A stretch of DNA of 64,000 nt from Megasphaera_A sueciensis (GTDB taxonomy: Bacteria; Bacillota; Negativicutes; Veillonellales; Megasphaeraceae), in NCBI RefSeq assembly GCF_050219315.1, contig NZ_CP116939.1, positions 310,001 through 374,000 of the forward strand. Direction: 5' to 3'. A program made the translations under genes and the position numbers. A model generated the notes under the pieces. That model did not search any database and was not told where the DNA came from. It worked only from the letters and a program-made list of their open reading frames with translations. Of the stretch, positions 17,891 through 26,133 are shown piece after piece (position 1 is the first letter of the stretch; each line of letters starts with the position of its first letter).

Positions 17891-19220
17891 TTTGCATGGG
17901 TATCAGGAATATAGTGTCAATTTTATTATTGAACATCCTGTAGCTGCAGTCCTTTTAGATTGTGGACTTGGGAAAACTGTAACATCACTTACGGCTATAA
18001 ATGATTTGATGTTTGACTATTTTGATATTCATCGTGTTTTAGTTATATGCCCTTTGAGAGTAGGTAATGTTTGGGCGAATGAGATACAACATTGGGAGCA
18101 TCTGTGCCTCTTGCAGTATTCGGTGGCAGTTGGTTCTGAGTCAGAACGACTGTTGGCACTGAAAACACAGGCGGATATTTACATCATAAACCGCGAGAAC
18201 GTGCAGTGGCTGATTGAGAAAAGCGGGGTTTCCTTTGACTTTGATATGGTGGTTGTGGATGAGCTTTCGTCCTTCAAGAATTATCAGTCCAAGCGGTTCA
18301 AGGCACTGATGAAGGCAAGACCGAAGGTAAAAAGAATGGTAGGTCTGACTGGCACTCCTTCCAGTAACGGCTTAATGGATTTATTCGCAGAGTTCAAACT
18401 TTTGGATATGGGTGCAAGGCTTGGACGATTTATCGGTCAATACAGAAATGCCTATTTCTCTCCGGACAAGCGGAACGGTCAAATTATTTACAATTACAAG
18501 CCGCTGCCAAATGCCGAACAGCAGATTTATGATAAGATTTCGGATATTACGATTTCCATGAAATCTACCGACCATCTGAAAATGCCGGAACTGATCAGCA
18601 CACAGCTGGCGGTGGAATTGTCGGAAGCGGAAAAGAAGAAATACGAGGAACTGAAAAAAGACCTCATTCTTCAGCTGCCGGATGGAGAAATCACAGCCGC
18701 CAATGCCGCATCGCTGTCGGGCAAGCTGTCCCAGCTGGCAAACGGAGCAGTCTATTCTGATGATGAGAGCGTTCTGGAGATACACCAGAGAAAGCTGGAT
18801 GCACTGGAGGATATCATCGAATCGGCAAACGGAAAGCCTGTCCTTGTGGCATATTGGTTTCGTCACGATTTGGAGCGTATCAAAAAACGCTTTGATGTGA
18901 GAGAAATCAAGACCGCAAAGGATATAGCCGACTGGAATCACGGCAGTATCCCAATTGCCGTAATACATCCGGCATCGGCAGGACACGGCCTGAACCTACA
19001 GCAGGGTGGTTCTGCCTTGGTATGGTTCGGCATCACATGGTCACTAGAATTATATCAGCAGACCAATGCCAGACTTTGGCGGCAGGGTCAGTCCGCAGAA
19101 ACCGTGGTCATTACCCACATCATAGCAAAAGACACCATTGACGAGAGAATCATCAAGGCACTGAAAACCAAGGATACCTCCCAATCCGCCTTGATTGATG
19201 CCGTAAAAGCCAATCTATGA
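17865..19220 (+). CDS. SNF2-family phage DNA helicase
   Basis: 451 residues. Motif I is LDCGLGKTVTSLTAI near residue 32, motif II VVVDELSSFKNYQS (DE-type box), motif III VGLTGTPSSNGLMDLFAEF, and motif VI TNARLWRQGQSAETVVI. It is a typical compact phage SNF2 ATPase acting on double-stranded DNA or forks, usually encoded with VRR-NUC. ATG 17865 overlaps the end of the HNH gene by 26 bases. The preceding GAGAGGGAC is a usable ribosome binding site. Confidence 0.93.
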   Translation: MADLLKKNDLHGYQEYSVNFIIEHPVAAVLLDCGLGKTVTSLTAINDLMFDYFDIHRVLVICPLRVGNVWANEIQHWEHLCLLQYSVAVGSESERLLALKTQADIYIINRENVQWLIEKSGVSFDFDMVVVDELSSFKNYQSKRFKALMKARPKVKRMVGLTGTPSSNGLMDLFAEFKLLDMGARLGRFIGQYRNAYFSPDKRNGQIIYNYKPLPNAEQQIYDKISDITISMKSTDHLKMPELISTQLAVELSEAEKKKYEELKKDLILQLPDGEITAANAASLSGKLSQLANGAVYSDDESVLEIHQRKLDALEDIIESANGKPVLVAYWFRHDLERIKKRFDVREIKTAKDIADWNHGSIPIAVIHPASAGHGLNLQQGGSALVWFGITWSLELYQQTNARLWRQGQSAETVVITHIIAKDTIDERIIKALKTKDTSQSALIDAVKANL

Positions 19221-19287
19221 AAATCAGAGTCAACCTATGACAATCCAAGCCAATCCGAGTGGAATACAAAATTTCGGAGGTAAGGAT

Positions 19288-19707
19288 ATGACAGAAAAAG
19301 AATACTTATTGCAGGCACGATATCTGGATGAGCGTATTCACTCGAAGGTTCAGCAGGTGGAATCTTTAAATGATTTAGCTACAAGCTGTTCCGCTGTAAT
19401 CAGTGATATGCCGAGAAATCCAAACCGTGGCGGTTCCAAGATGGCAGATGCCGTAATTAAAATTGTTTCTTTGCAGGAAGAAATAAATATGGACATCAAT
19501 GCGCTTGTAGAACTAAAGCGAGAAATCATGGGTGTTATAAAAGCCGTGCCAAATGTGGAATACCAGACGCTGTTAGAAAAACGATATCTGTGCTTTATCT
19601 CATGGGAGCAGATTGCCGTGGATATGAATTATTCTATGCAGCACATACACCGAATGCATAGTGCGGCACTGAAAGAAATTATCTTGCCACCGGAACATGA
19701 GAGTTAA
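19288..19707 (+). CDS. DUF1492-type late-gene regulator (sigma region-4-like)
   Basis: 139 residues from ATG 19288, with CGGAGG ending 7 bases upstream. Helical throughout: YLDERIHSKVQQVESLNDLA, then the C-terminal RYLCFISWEQIAVDMNY and SMQHIHRMHSAALKEI, a sigma region-4-like helix-turn-helix. This matches the DUF1492/ArpU class found just before the packaging genes in Bacillota phages, where they activate late transcription. Its position, the last gene before terminase, supports this. Confidence 0.78.
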   Translation: MTEKEYLLQARYLDERIHSKVQQVESLNDLATSCSAVISDMPRNPNRGGSKMADAVIKIVSLQEEINMDINALVELKREIMGVIKAVPNVEYQTLLEKRYLCFISWEQIAVDMNYSMQHIHRMHSAALKEIILPPEHES

Positions 19708-19788
19708 TGTGATAGAATGAGAGTAAGCACCTGTGATATTATTATAATAGCGAAAAGCAAAAAAATATAAACGGGTAAAATCGTAGAG

Positions 19789-19825
19789 AGCCTTGTGGGT
19801 CACACCGACCTGCAGGGCTTTTATT
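19789..19825 (+). terminator. rho-independent terminator before the packaging module
   Basis: A 13-bp stem with G-U pairs (AGCCTTGTGGGTC with GACCTGCAGGGCT) around a 5-base loop, then TTTATT. A 5-codon ORF (ATG 19826 to TGA 19843) starts immediately after and leads into the HNH gene's ribosome binding site. Confidence 0.7.
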
Positions 19826-19847
19826 ATGCCTAAAATGAGGTGAGAAG

Positions 19848-20201
19848 ATGCCAAGAAAACCTAAACGACCGTGTTCTTATCCAGGCTGTCCTGACTTAAC
19901 GGATGGACGGTTTTGTGAGAAACACCAGAAAGAAGAAAACAAACGCTACGAGAAGTACGACAGAAACCCTGCTGTACACCGTAGATATGGACGAGCCTGG
20001 AAGCGAATCCGGGACAGCTATGCTGCCGGGCATCCCTTGTGTGAGCAGTGCGTAGCACAGGGCAGGTACGTTAAGACGGAAGAGATACATCACAAGCTGC
20101 CTCTTTCTAAAGGTGGAACTCATGATAGGAAGAACCTTATAGCTTTGTGTAAAGAGTGCCATGCAAGGATTCATGCACAAAATGGTGATCGTTGGCACTG
20201 A
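19848..20201 (+). CDS. phage HNH endonuclease (packaging-associated)
   Basis: 117 residues. An N-terminal zinc-binding part (CSYPGCPDLTDGRFCEKH) is followed by RRYGRAWKRIRDSYAAGHPLC, a CxxC pair, and the HNH core EIHHKLPLSKGGTHDRKNLI with CKECHARIH. It resembles HK97 gp74-type HNH proteins that sit directly before the small terminase gene and assist terminase cutting at cos sites. Its place supports a cos-type packaging strategy. Confidence 0.9.
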   Translation: MPRKPKRPCSYPGCPDLTDGRFCEKHQKEENKRYEKYDRNPAVHRRYGRAWKRIRDSYAAGHPLCEQCVAQGRYVKTEEIHHKLPLSKGGTHDRKNLIALCKECHARIHAQNGDRWH

Positions 20202-20332
20202 TGAAGGTGCAGGGAGGGGGGTGTCAAATCTCAAAGCCCTTGTACGGGAGGAACGGGCGGGGGGCTTCACGCACAAAAAGAGCAGTTCAAACAGGGGATT
20301 AACCCTAAGATATAGATTGAGGAGTGTGAATA
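20202..20332 (+). other. G-rich noncoding gap, candidate cos region
   Basis: This gap between the HNH and small terminase genes holds two very G-rich runs (near 20211-20222 and 20250-20264) and no gene. In HNH-P27-HK97 type phages the cohesive end site often lies here. There is no direct proof in the sequence. TTGAGGAGTG precedes the terminase ATG. Confidence 0.35.
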
Positions 20333-20908
20333 ATGGCAAGGGACGGTACGAACCGTGGTGGCAGAAGAGTCAGAGCAGGTGATAAGCCGACTGCAGCCGC
20401 AGAGAAAATACAAAATGGGAAAACAGTCAAGGTTCTAGCCAATGATATTCCTGTACTTAAAACAGCGGAATTAGAGGCAGTAGATTTACCGGAAGGAGCG
20501 GTCTTAGAGGGAATGGATATGCCAAAGCCAAGTGACTATTTATCGGCAAGGCAGAAAAATGGAGTTCCCTTAGGTGCTGATGAAATATATAAAGAAACCT
20601 GGCTGTGGTTAAAAGAGCGCAACTGTGAAAGATTAGTAAATCCACGGCTTATAGAAACCTATTCACAGGCTATGGCAAGATATATTCAATGCGAAGAGGC
20701 AACAAGCACATATGGTTTATTGGGGAAACATCCAACGACTGGTGGGGTTATGACCTCGCCTTTTGTGCAGATGTCACAGCAATACCAGAAAAGTGCCAAT
20801 CTTATCTGGTATGAAATTTACGACATTGTTAAGCAAAACTGCACAGAGGTTTTTGAGGATAGCACGACAGATACCATGGAGCTGCTTTTGCGGGCAAGGA
20901 GAAAATGA
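20333..20908 (+). CDS. terS: terminase small subunit (P27 family)
   Basis: 191 residues. It has a basic N-terminal start (ARDGTNRGGRRVRAGDKP), then KPSDYLSARQKNGVPLGADEI and a helical core (YKETWLWLKERNCERLVNPR, YSQAMARYIQCEEATSTYG), as in P27-type small terminases. It recognises the phage packaging site and recruits the large subunit. The end overlaps the next small gene by 4 bases. The spacing of the large subunit, 3 kb downstream, is odd: a block of accessory genes has been inserted between them. Confidence 0.88.
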   Translation: MARDGTNRGGRRVRAGDKPTAAAEKIQNGKTVKVLANDIPVLKTAELEAVDLPEGAVLEGMDMPKPSDYLSARQKNGVPLGADEIYKETWLWLKERNCERLVNPRLIETYSQAMARYIQCEEATSTYGLLGKHPTTGGVMTSPFVQMSQQYQKSANLIWYEIYDIVKQNCTEVFEDSTTDTMELLLRARRK

Positions 20909-21123
20909 TGATGGAGCTTACGGCTTTTTTACATAAACTGAAATTTTATAGACCAAAGCTTACTAAACAGCAGGTCAGAACTTTAAAGGGACAGGCTCTC
21001 GCTGACAATATCAAGGGTGCTGAAAAGGCCCTTAGCAAGATTTTGGAAGGAACAGTGCTTAATGGAAAAAACAACAACGGAAATGCAGTTAGTAACTATA
21101 GAAAAATTAGTACCTTATGTTAA
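20905..21123 (+). CDS. small conserved-type phage protein of unknown function
   Basis: 72 residues, helical and basic (LTAFLHKLKFYRPKLTKQQV, RTLKGQALADNIKGAEKALSKIL). Proteins of this look often follow P27 terminase genes and may bind DNA, but I do not recognise a defined family. Its start overlaps the terS stop, and its last 60 bases overlap the start of the methyltransferase gene in another frame, which supports translational coupling. Confidence 0.6.
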   Translation: MMMELTAFLHKLKFYRPKLTKQQVRTLKGQALADNIKGAEKALSKILEGTVLNGKNNNGNAVSNYRKISTLC

Positions 21124-22291
21124 CAACGCTAGAACGCATAATCCACAACAGATTCTGAAACTACGTTCATCGTTAAGGGAATTTGGCTTTATTAATCCTG
21201 TCATTATCGACCGGGAACATAACGTGATAGCTGGTCATGGACGAATTTTAGCAGCCAAGGAGGAAGGCATAAAAGAAGTACCCTGCGTATTTGTGGACTA
21301 TCTTACTCCGGCTCAAAAGAAAGCCTATATTTTGGCGGACAACCGTATGGCCATGGATGCAGGATGGGATGAAGAACTGCTCAGAGTGGAGATAGAGAGC
21401 CTGCAAGGTGCAGATTTTGATGTTGCCTTAACAGGATTTGACGAAAAAGACATAGCTGAACTGTTTGCAGGAGATGATGGTGATACGCAGGAGGACGATT
21501 TTGATGTGGACGGGGAGCTTAAAAAGCCGCCGGTTTCTAAAGACGGTGATGTATGGTTGCTTGGAAAGCATCGCCTAGTCTGTGGGGACAGCACCAAGGA
21601 GGAAACCTATGTAACTCTTATGGATGGGAAGAAAGCTAATCTTGTTGTAACGGATCCGCCTTACAACGTCAACTATGAAGGCGGTGCAGGAAAGATTAAA
21701 AACGACAATATGGAGAATGATAAGTTTTACCAGTTCCTGTTAGATGCTTTTACAAACATGGAAAGGGTAATGGCAGAAGATGGCAGCATTTACGTGTTCC
21801 ATGCAGATACCGAAGGCTTAAATTTTAGAAAGGCATTCTCGGAAGCAGGCTTTTACTTGTCGGGAACTTGTATCTGGAAAAAACAGAGCCTAGTGCTTGG
21901 TAGGAGTCCATATCAGTGGCAGCATGAGCCATGCCTTTACGGTTGGAAAAAGAAAGGCAAGCATCAATGGTACTCCGACAGAAAGCAGACTACCATATGG
22001 GAGTTTGATAAGCCGAAGAAAAACGGTGACCATCCGACCATGAAGCCGATTCCACTTATTGCCTATCCGATTAAGAATTCCAGTATGAGCAATTGCATCG
22101 TTCTTGATCCGTTTGGCGGCAGCGGTAGCACTTTGATTGCCTGCGAACAGTTAGGCAGAATCTGTCATACCATTGAGCTAGATGAAAAATACTGTGATGT
22201 TATAGTAAAGCGTTATATTGAGCAGGTCGGCTCTGCAGATACTGTATCGGTCATCCGTGATGGAAAGACCATCCGCTTTGAGGATTTGTAG
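21062..22291 (+). CDS. DNA methyltransferase with N-terminal ParB-like domain
   Basis: About 409 residues from ATG 21062. Residues about 8-110 form a ParB/sulfiredoxin-like nuclease domain (VPYVNNARTHNPQQI, VIDREHNVIAGHGRILAAKE). The rest is a beta-class N4/N6 DNA methyltransferase with VTDPPYNV as catalytic motif and DPFGGSGSTLIACEQLGR as the SAM site. Such fused proteins are frequent in phages and modify phage DNA against host restriction, which is relevant next to a type I system. ATG 21083 is an alternative start. Confidence 0.9.
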   Translation: MEKTTTEMQLVTIEKLVPYVNNARTHNPQQILKLRSSLREFGFINPVIIDREHNVIAGHGRILAAKEEGIKEVPCVFVDYLTPAQKKAYILADNRMAMDAGWDEELLRVEIESLQGADFDVALTGFDEKDIAELFAGDDGDTQEDDFDVDGELKKPPVSKDGDVWLLGKHRLVCGDSTKEETYVTLMDGKKANLVVTDPPYNVNYEGGAGKIKNDNMENDKFYQFLLDAFTNMERVMAEDGSIYVFHADTEGLNFRKAFSEAGFYLSGTCIWKKQSLVLGRSPYQWQHEPCLYGWKKKGKHQWYSDRKQTTIWEFDKPKKNGDHPTMKPIPLIAYPIKNSSMSNCIVLDPFGGSGSTLIACEQLGRICHTIELDEKYCDVIVKRYIEQVGSADTVSVIRDGKTIRFEDL

Positions 22292-22336
22292 GTCAGCGGC
22301 GATGGAAAATAACTTAAAAGTTTCTACATAATTAGC

Positions 22337-22373
22337 TTGCTATTTATTCCTTTTAGAGTGATATATGTAGTAC
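22337..22373 (+). promoter_or_regulatory. repeated promoter cassette, copy 1
   Basis: TTGCTA at 22337, then TAGAGTGATATATGTAGTAC at 22354-22373. TTGCTA and GATATA are 17 bases apart, as in a sigma-A promoter. The same layout recurs at 23553 and 50799. The next start codon is 25 bases downstream. Confidence 0.6.
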
Positions 22374-22397
22374 CGAAGAAAAGGAGGTACTTACAAA

Positions 22398-23135
22398 ATG
22401 AAAGTTATTTACAACATCACCGACAGAAAACCATTTGTAAAGACATTAGAAGAAATTACTGGAGCCAAAGCGGTTTATCAGAAAACACCAACTTATGCTT
22501 ATGCAGTGGACTATTTCACAGTAACCAAAGAAGGAAATCTTACCTTTAACGACATGGCAAACAGCGAAGAAATCGAGCAGGTGCTAGAACAGCTTGAACA
22601 AAAAGGCTTTCACTGCAAGAGTTCCGCATATGATGAACCACAGCCGGAAATCGCTAGTAAAGAGCCATTGGCTGCATACGGGACTACGGGAAAAAAACTT
22701 AAAAACGAAACTGCGGGGTTGACAGTGGCAATGCCATTGGATGCGGTGCTTGCAGGCAACCTTACCAATCTTCTGGAATCCAAGAGCAGCCTTATCAAAA
22801 AGGCACTGGGCATCAGCGAACTTCCCATCATTATTGATGCAGATAAGATTTCCTTCCCTTGGTTTTCAGACGGCTTGGCTGCTGATACCGTCAAAGCTTA
22901 CACGGATTTCATTTCTGCCCTCTGCAAAATGAGCCGAGAACATAAACGCATCTCCAGCACGGAAAAGGAAGTCCCCAATGAAAAATATGCTTTCCGCTGT
23001 TTCCTTCTTCGATTGGGGTTTATAGGAGAAATTTATAAAACTGACCGTAAAATTCTGCTGAAGAACCTTAACGGCAGCAGTGCCTTTAAGAGCGGTGCGA
23101 AAAAGGAGATGAATAGCGATGAGATTTCCGAATAA
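22398..23135 (+). CDS. phage/ICE accessory protein ('virulence-related' type), unknown function
   Basis: 245 residues. The N-terminal part (KVIYNITDRKPFVKTLEEI, YAYAVDYFTVTKEGNLTF) is a small alpha/beta domain. After a linker, the C-terminal part (LLESKSSLIKKALGISELPI, FPWFSDGLAADTVKAYTDFI) is helical. Similar proteins in gut Bacillota mobile elements carry the uninformative label 'virulence-related protein'. It is preceded by its own promoter cassette and overlaps the next small gene, so it heads an accessory operon inserted between the terminase genes. Confidence 0.65.
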   Translation: MKVIYNITDRKPFVKTLEEITGAKAVYQKTPTYAYAVDYFTVTKEGNLTFNDMANSEEIEQVLEQLEQKGFHCKSSAYDEPQPEIASKEPLAAYGTTGKKLKNETAGLTVAMPLDAVLAGNLTNLLESKSSLIKKALGISELPIIIDADKISFPWFSDGLAADTVKAYTDFISALCKMSREHKRISSTEKEVPNEKYAFRCFLLRLGFIGEIYKTDRKILLKNLNGSSAFKSGAKKEMNSDEISE

Positions 23136-23355
23136 AGAAATTGTTGAGAAAGTACGCAGAGAATACCCTGCAGGAACAAGGGTAGAACTGGTGAGAATGG
23201 ATGACTGCCAAGCACCGCCTCTTGGAACGCTTGGGACTGTTACTGGGGTGGATGATACCGCTTCATTGATGGTGGATTGGGACAATGGCAGCGGTCTTAA
23301 TGTTGTTTACGGTGAAGACCTAGCGGTAAAGATTGGGGACGGTGACAATGACTGA
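23119..23355 (+). CDS. DUF4314 small protein
   Basis: 78 residues. RREYPAGTRVELVRMDDCQA then PPLGTLGTVTGVDD and MVDWDNGSGLNVVYGED is the DUF4314 pattern, a small beta-barrel reminiscent of KOW/SH3 folds. It is common in Bacillota phage accessory regions; function is unknown. It overlaps its neighbours at both ends (17 bases upstream, 8 downstream), so the three genes are translated together. Confidence 0.8.
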   Translation: MRFPNKEIVEKVRREYPAGTRVELVRMDDCQAPPLGTLGTVTGVDDTASLMVDWDNGSGLNVVYGEDLAVKIGDGDND

Positions 23356-23524
23356 AACGATTAAAAAGCAGATACTTTCTATTCGTGACAGCGGCCGCAC
23401 CAATATATTTGATACTAATATGGTTCAATATCTTGCTAACGAGCTTGGCTACTACGAATTGGTAATCTTTCTTGAAGAACATAGTAAGGAATATATAAGA
23501 TTTATCCTTACAGGAGAGCAATAA
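23348..23524 (+). CDS. DUF5049 small protein
   Basis: 58 residues from ATG 23348. The sequence TETIKKQILSIRDSGRTNIF, DTNMVQYLANELGYYELV, and ends with FILTGEQ, matching the DUF5049 family of short helical phage proteins. Function is unknown. ATG 23348 overlaps the DUF4314 stop, and GGGGACGGTGA upstream supplies a ribosome binding site. Confidence 0.75.
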   Translation: MTETIKKQILSIRDSGRTNIFDTNMVQYLANELGYYELVIFLEEHSKEYIRFILTGEQ

Positions 23525-23552
23525 AAGATATGCTTTATTGTACAGAAATAAC

Positions 23553-23589
23553 TTGCTATCATGAGCCTTTAGAGTGATATATGTAGTAC
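23553..23589 (+). promoter_or_regulatory. repeated promoter cassette, copy 2
   Basis: TTGCTA at 23553 and TAGAGTGATATATGTAGTAC at 23570-23589, with the same 17-base offset as copies 1 and 3. The next gene starts 23 bases later with AGGAGG in between. Confidence 0.6.
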
Positions 23590-23612
23590 AAAAACAAAAG
23601 GAGGCAGGCACC

Positions 23613-23837
23613 ATGTGGAAAGAAGGAGCAATTTTAATCAGAGGAAAGGTTTACAAATACCAAGCCAAGGTTTACGAGGAAGGCAGTGAATACGGTATTG
23701 AAGGAGGTAGGGTTTCCAAGGTAATGATTAAGCATGATGGTGAGATTGTAGTAAACTATGACCGAGGTTGGGACGTAGAACCGGAAAGCGAAGGAGCAGA
23801 GCTTGCCTTAGCGATTATCTTAAAAGAAAATAATTAA
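23613..23837 (+). CDS. small accessory protein (DUF7678-like)
   Basis: 74 residues from ATG 23613, with AGGAGG upstream. It is beta-rich: MWKEGAILIRGKVYKYQAKV, EGSEYGIEGGRVSKVMIKHD, ending ELALAIILKENN. It resembles the DUF7678 group of short proteins from Bacillota mobile elements; no function is known. It has its own promoter cassette and is followed by a hairpin, so it forms a one-gene transcription unit before the large terminase. Confidence 0.6.
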   Translation: MWKEGAILIRGKVYKYQAKVYEEGSEYGIEGGRVSKVMIKHDGEIVVNYDRGWDVEPESEGAELALAIILKENN

Positions 23838-23845
23838 ACAAAAAA

Positions 23846-23901
23846 GGAACGGAGCCAGGAGGCTCTATTCCTAGTACAGCCGATTTTAAGCGGTTATTTT
23901 T
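23846..23901 (+). terminator. hairpin(s) before the large terminase gene
   Basis: GGAACGGAGCC and GGCTCTATTCC form a 10-bp stem with one internal mismatch around AGGA (23846-23871). A weaker CCG...CGG hairpin followed by TTATTTTTAT ends at 23901, directly before a two-codon ATG-CCT-TAA ORF. Confidence 0.5.
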
Positions 23902-23924
23902 ATGCCTTAATTGGGAGTGAGCAT

Positions 23925-25526
23925 TTGAGAAAGTTGAAGAAATATAAGTCCACAAAATTCAAAGATAAAACTTCCGTTTATAGTAAGGCTGCTGCAGATT
24001 ATGCAGTCAATTTTGTCGAATGCTTATGCCATACTAAAGGAACCTGGGCAGGTAAGCCTTTTGAACTCATTGATTGGCAGGAACAAATAATTCGTGATGT
24101 ATTTGGTACTTTAAAGCCTAATGGGTATAGGCAATTCAATACAGCCTATATTGAAATACCTAAAAAACAAGGTAAATCTGAGCTTGCGGCTGCTGTGGCA
24201 TTACTCCTTACTTGCGGTGATGGTGAAGAACGAGCTGAAGTTTATGGCTGTGCAGCTGACCGCCAGCAGGCATCAATCGTTTTTGAGGTTGCAGCCGATA
24301 TGGTGCGTATGTGTCCTGCACTAAATAAAAGAGTAAAGATACTAGCATCACAGAAACGAATAATTTACCAGCCGACAAACAGCTTTTATCAGGTATTATC
24401 AGCTGAAGCCTACAGTAAGCATGGTTTTAATATTCATGGCGTTGTGTTTGACGAACTGCATACTCAGCCTAATCGAAAACTATTTGATGTTATGACCAAG
24501 GGCTCCGGTGATGCACGTATGCAGCCTTTATATTTTTTGATAACAACAGCCGGAACGGATACACATTCTATCTGTTATGAAACTCATCAGAAAGCGGGGG
24601 ATATTTTAGATGGTAGAAAACATGACAGTACGTTTTATCCGGTAATATACGGTGCGAAAGAAACAGATGACTGGACAGATCCTAAGGTGTGGAAGAAAGC
24701 TAATCCCTCTTTAGATATTACGGTTGGCATAGATAAGGTAAAAGCTGCCTGTGAATCTGCCAAACAAAATCCGGGAGAAGAAAACAGCTTCCGACAGCTT
24801 CGGCTCAATCAATGGGTAAAACAGGCCGTGCGCTGGATGCCAATGGACAAATGGGATGCTTGCTCCTTTGCTACAGATGAAGAAAGCTTAAAGGGAAGAG
24901 TCTGCTATGGTGGTCTTGATCTTTCCAGTACCACAGATATTACAGCATTTGTATTGGTGTTTCCACCAGAAGATGAAGATGATAAATACAGCATTCTGCC
25001 GTATTTTTGGATACCGGAGGAAACATTAGGCCTTAGAGTTAAACGCGACCATGTTCCTTATGATGTGTGGGAACGGCAGGGATATTTACAGACTACGGAA
25101 GGCAATGTCGTGCATTATGGATATATTGAGAAATTTATTGAGCAGTTAGGTGAGAAATATAATATTCGTGAAATTGCCTTTGACCGATGGGGTGCGGTGC
25201 AGATGGTGCAGAATTTGGAGGGAATGGGATTTACTGTAGTGCCATTTGGCCAAGGCTTTAAGGATATGAGTCCTCCAACTAAAGAATTAATGAAGCTGAC
25301 ACTGGAGCAGCGTTTGGCTCATAGCGGTCATCCGGTTCTTCGGTGGATGATGGATAATATCTTTATTCGTACAGACCCTGCTGGAAACATCAAGGCGGAT
25401 AAAGAAAAATCCACAGAGAAGATTGACGGTGCGATAGCCACAATAATGGCATTAGACCGAGCAATTCGCTGTGGAAATGATAACGGAGCATCAGTTTATG
25501 ATGAGAGAGGAATTTTAATTTTATAG
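23925..25526 (+). CDS. terL: terminase large subunit
   Basis: 533 residues starting at TTG 23925, with GGGAGTGA ending 4 bases upstream. The ATPase part shows IEIPKKQGKSELAAAVALLL (Walker A variant with KKQGKSE, near residue 80) and VVFDELHTQPNRKLFD (Walker B). The nuclease part shows YGGLDLSSTTDITAFVLVF and FDRWGAVQMVQNL, with a late aspartate in DGAIATIMALDRAI. This is the HK97-type TerL that pumps and cuts phage DNA. Confidence 0.95.
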   Translation: MRKLKKYKSTKFKDKTSVYSKAAADYAVNFVECLCHTKGTWAGKPFELIDWQEQIIRDVFGTLKPNGYRQFNTAYIEIPKKQGKSELAAAVALLLTCGDGEERAEVYGCAADRQQASIVFEVAADMVRMCPALNKRVKILASQKRIIYQPTNSFYQVLSAEAYSKHGFNIHGVVFDELHTQPNRKLFDVMTKGSGDARMQPLYFLITTAGTDTHSICYETHQKAGDILDGRKHDSTFYPVIYGAKETDDWTDPKVWKKANPSLDITVGIDKVKAACESAKQNPGEENSFRQLRLNQWVKQAVRWMPMDKWDACSFATDEESLKGRVCYGGLDLSSTTDITAFVLVFPPEDEDDKYSILPYFWIPEETLGLRVKRDHVPYDVWERQGYLQTTEGNVVHYGYIEKFIEQLGEKYNIREIAFDRWGAVQMVQNLEGMGFTVVPFGQGFKDMSPPTKELMKLTLEQRLAHSGHPVLRWMMDNIFIRTDPAGNIKADKEKSTEKIDGAIATIMALDRAIRCGNDNGASVYDERGILIL

Positions 25527-25554
25527 TTATCCAAAATAAGTTATGTAAAAACAG

Positions 25555-25583
25555 TTGACAAGCACGTTGCTATATAGTAATAT
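25555..25583 (+). promoter_or_regulatory. strong sigma-A-like promoter for an inserted gene
   Basis: TTGACA at 25555-25560, 17-base spacer, TAATAT at 25578-25583. It lies in the gap after terL and drives the following small gene independently of the late phage operon. Confidence 0.65.
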
Positions 25584-25632
25584 TGTATTATAAGGTAGCT
25601 GATAATACATAACTGAAAAAGGAGAATGAGCT

Positions 25633-26046
25633 ATGAAAACAACATTTAATGATTTTATAATGGAAAACAAAAATTGCTCTGGGTACGAGAATAACAAAGA
25701 TATGCAGGAATTATTTGATAAATTGAACGCTGATGAAAACATTATAAAAATGATTGAGTTCTCTGATCGTGATAAACCTGCATTGGCTGCCTGTGCAGTT
25801 GAAATTGAGAAGTGGTACGATTCAAAAGTTAATTGTGGAGTGGATTTGAAGCTGTCTTTTCCAAAAACGGCGGTAGGAAACTTAGTGAAATCTATTCTAA
25901 AACCGTTTGGATATAAAGTTATTAAACAAAAAGATTTGCCTAAAGATAATAGAGGAAAATATTTTAAATCTGCATCTTGCTACAAATATGATGAAAATGC
26001 AATACGTACGATGCAAATAGTAAAAACAGTTGTAGAAATAAAATAA
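25633..26046 (+). CDS. moron-like protein of unknown function between terL and portal
   Basis: 137 residues, AAAGGAGAA upstream. It is helical and charged (FNDFIMENKNCSGYENNKDM, KLSFPKTAVGNLVKSILKPF, ending QIVKTVVEIK); I do not recognise a family. It is clearly AT-richer than the packaging genes on either side, has its own TTGACA/TAATAT promoter and is followed by a hairpin with T-run. These are the marks of a moron, an added phage gene often expressed in the lysogen, for example for defence or host alteration. No catalytic motif is visible. Confidence 0.65.
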   Translation: MKTTFNDFIMENKNCSGYENNKDMQELFDKLNADENIIKMIEFSDRDKPALAACAVEIEKWYDSKVNCGVDLKLSFPKTAVGNLVKSILKPFGYKVIKQKDLPKDNRGKYFKSASCYKYDENAIRTMQIVKTVVEIK

Positions 26047-26060
26047 ATTCTGTTCTTTGT

Positions 26061-26094
26061 GAGCACTTGTGCAAATAGCATGAGTGCTTTTCTT
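26061..26094 (+). terminator. terminator-like hairpin before the portal gene
   Basis: GAGCACT (26061-26067) pairs with AGTGCTT (26083-26089, one G-U), followed by TTCTT. An ATG (26095) begins right after the T-run, as at 12344, 19826 and 23902. Confidence 0.6.
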
Positions 26095-26133
26095 ATGTCC
26101 AAATTTAAGGAGGTGGTCGATATTTTTAACTTA

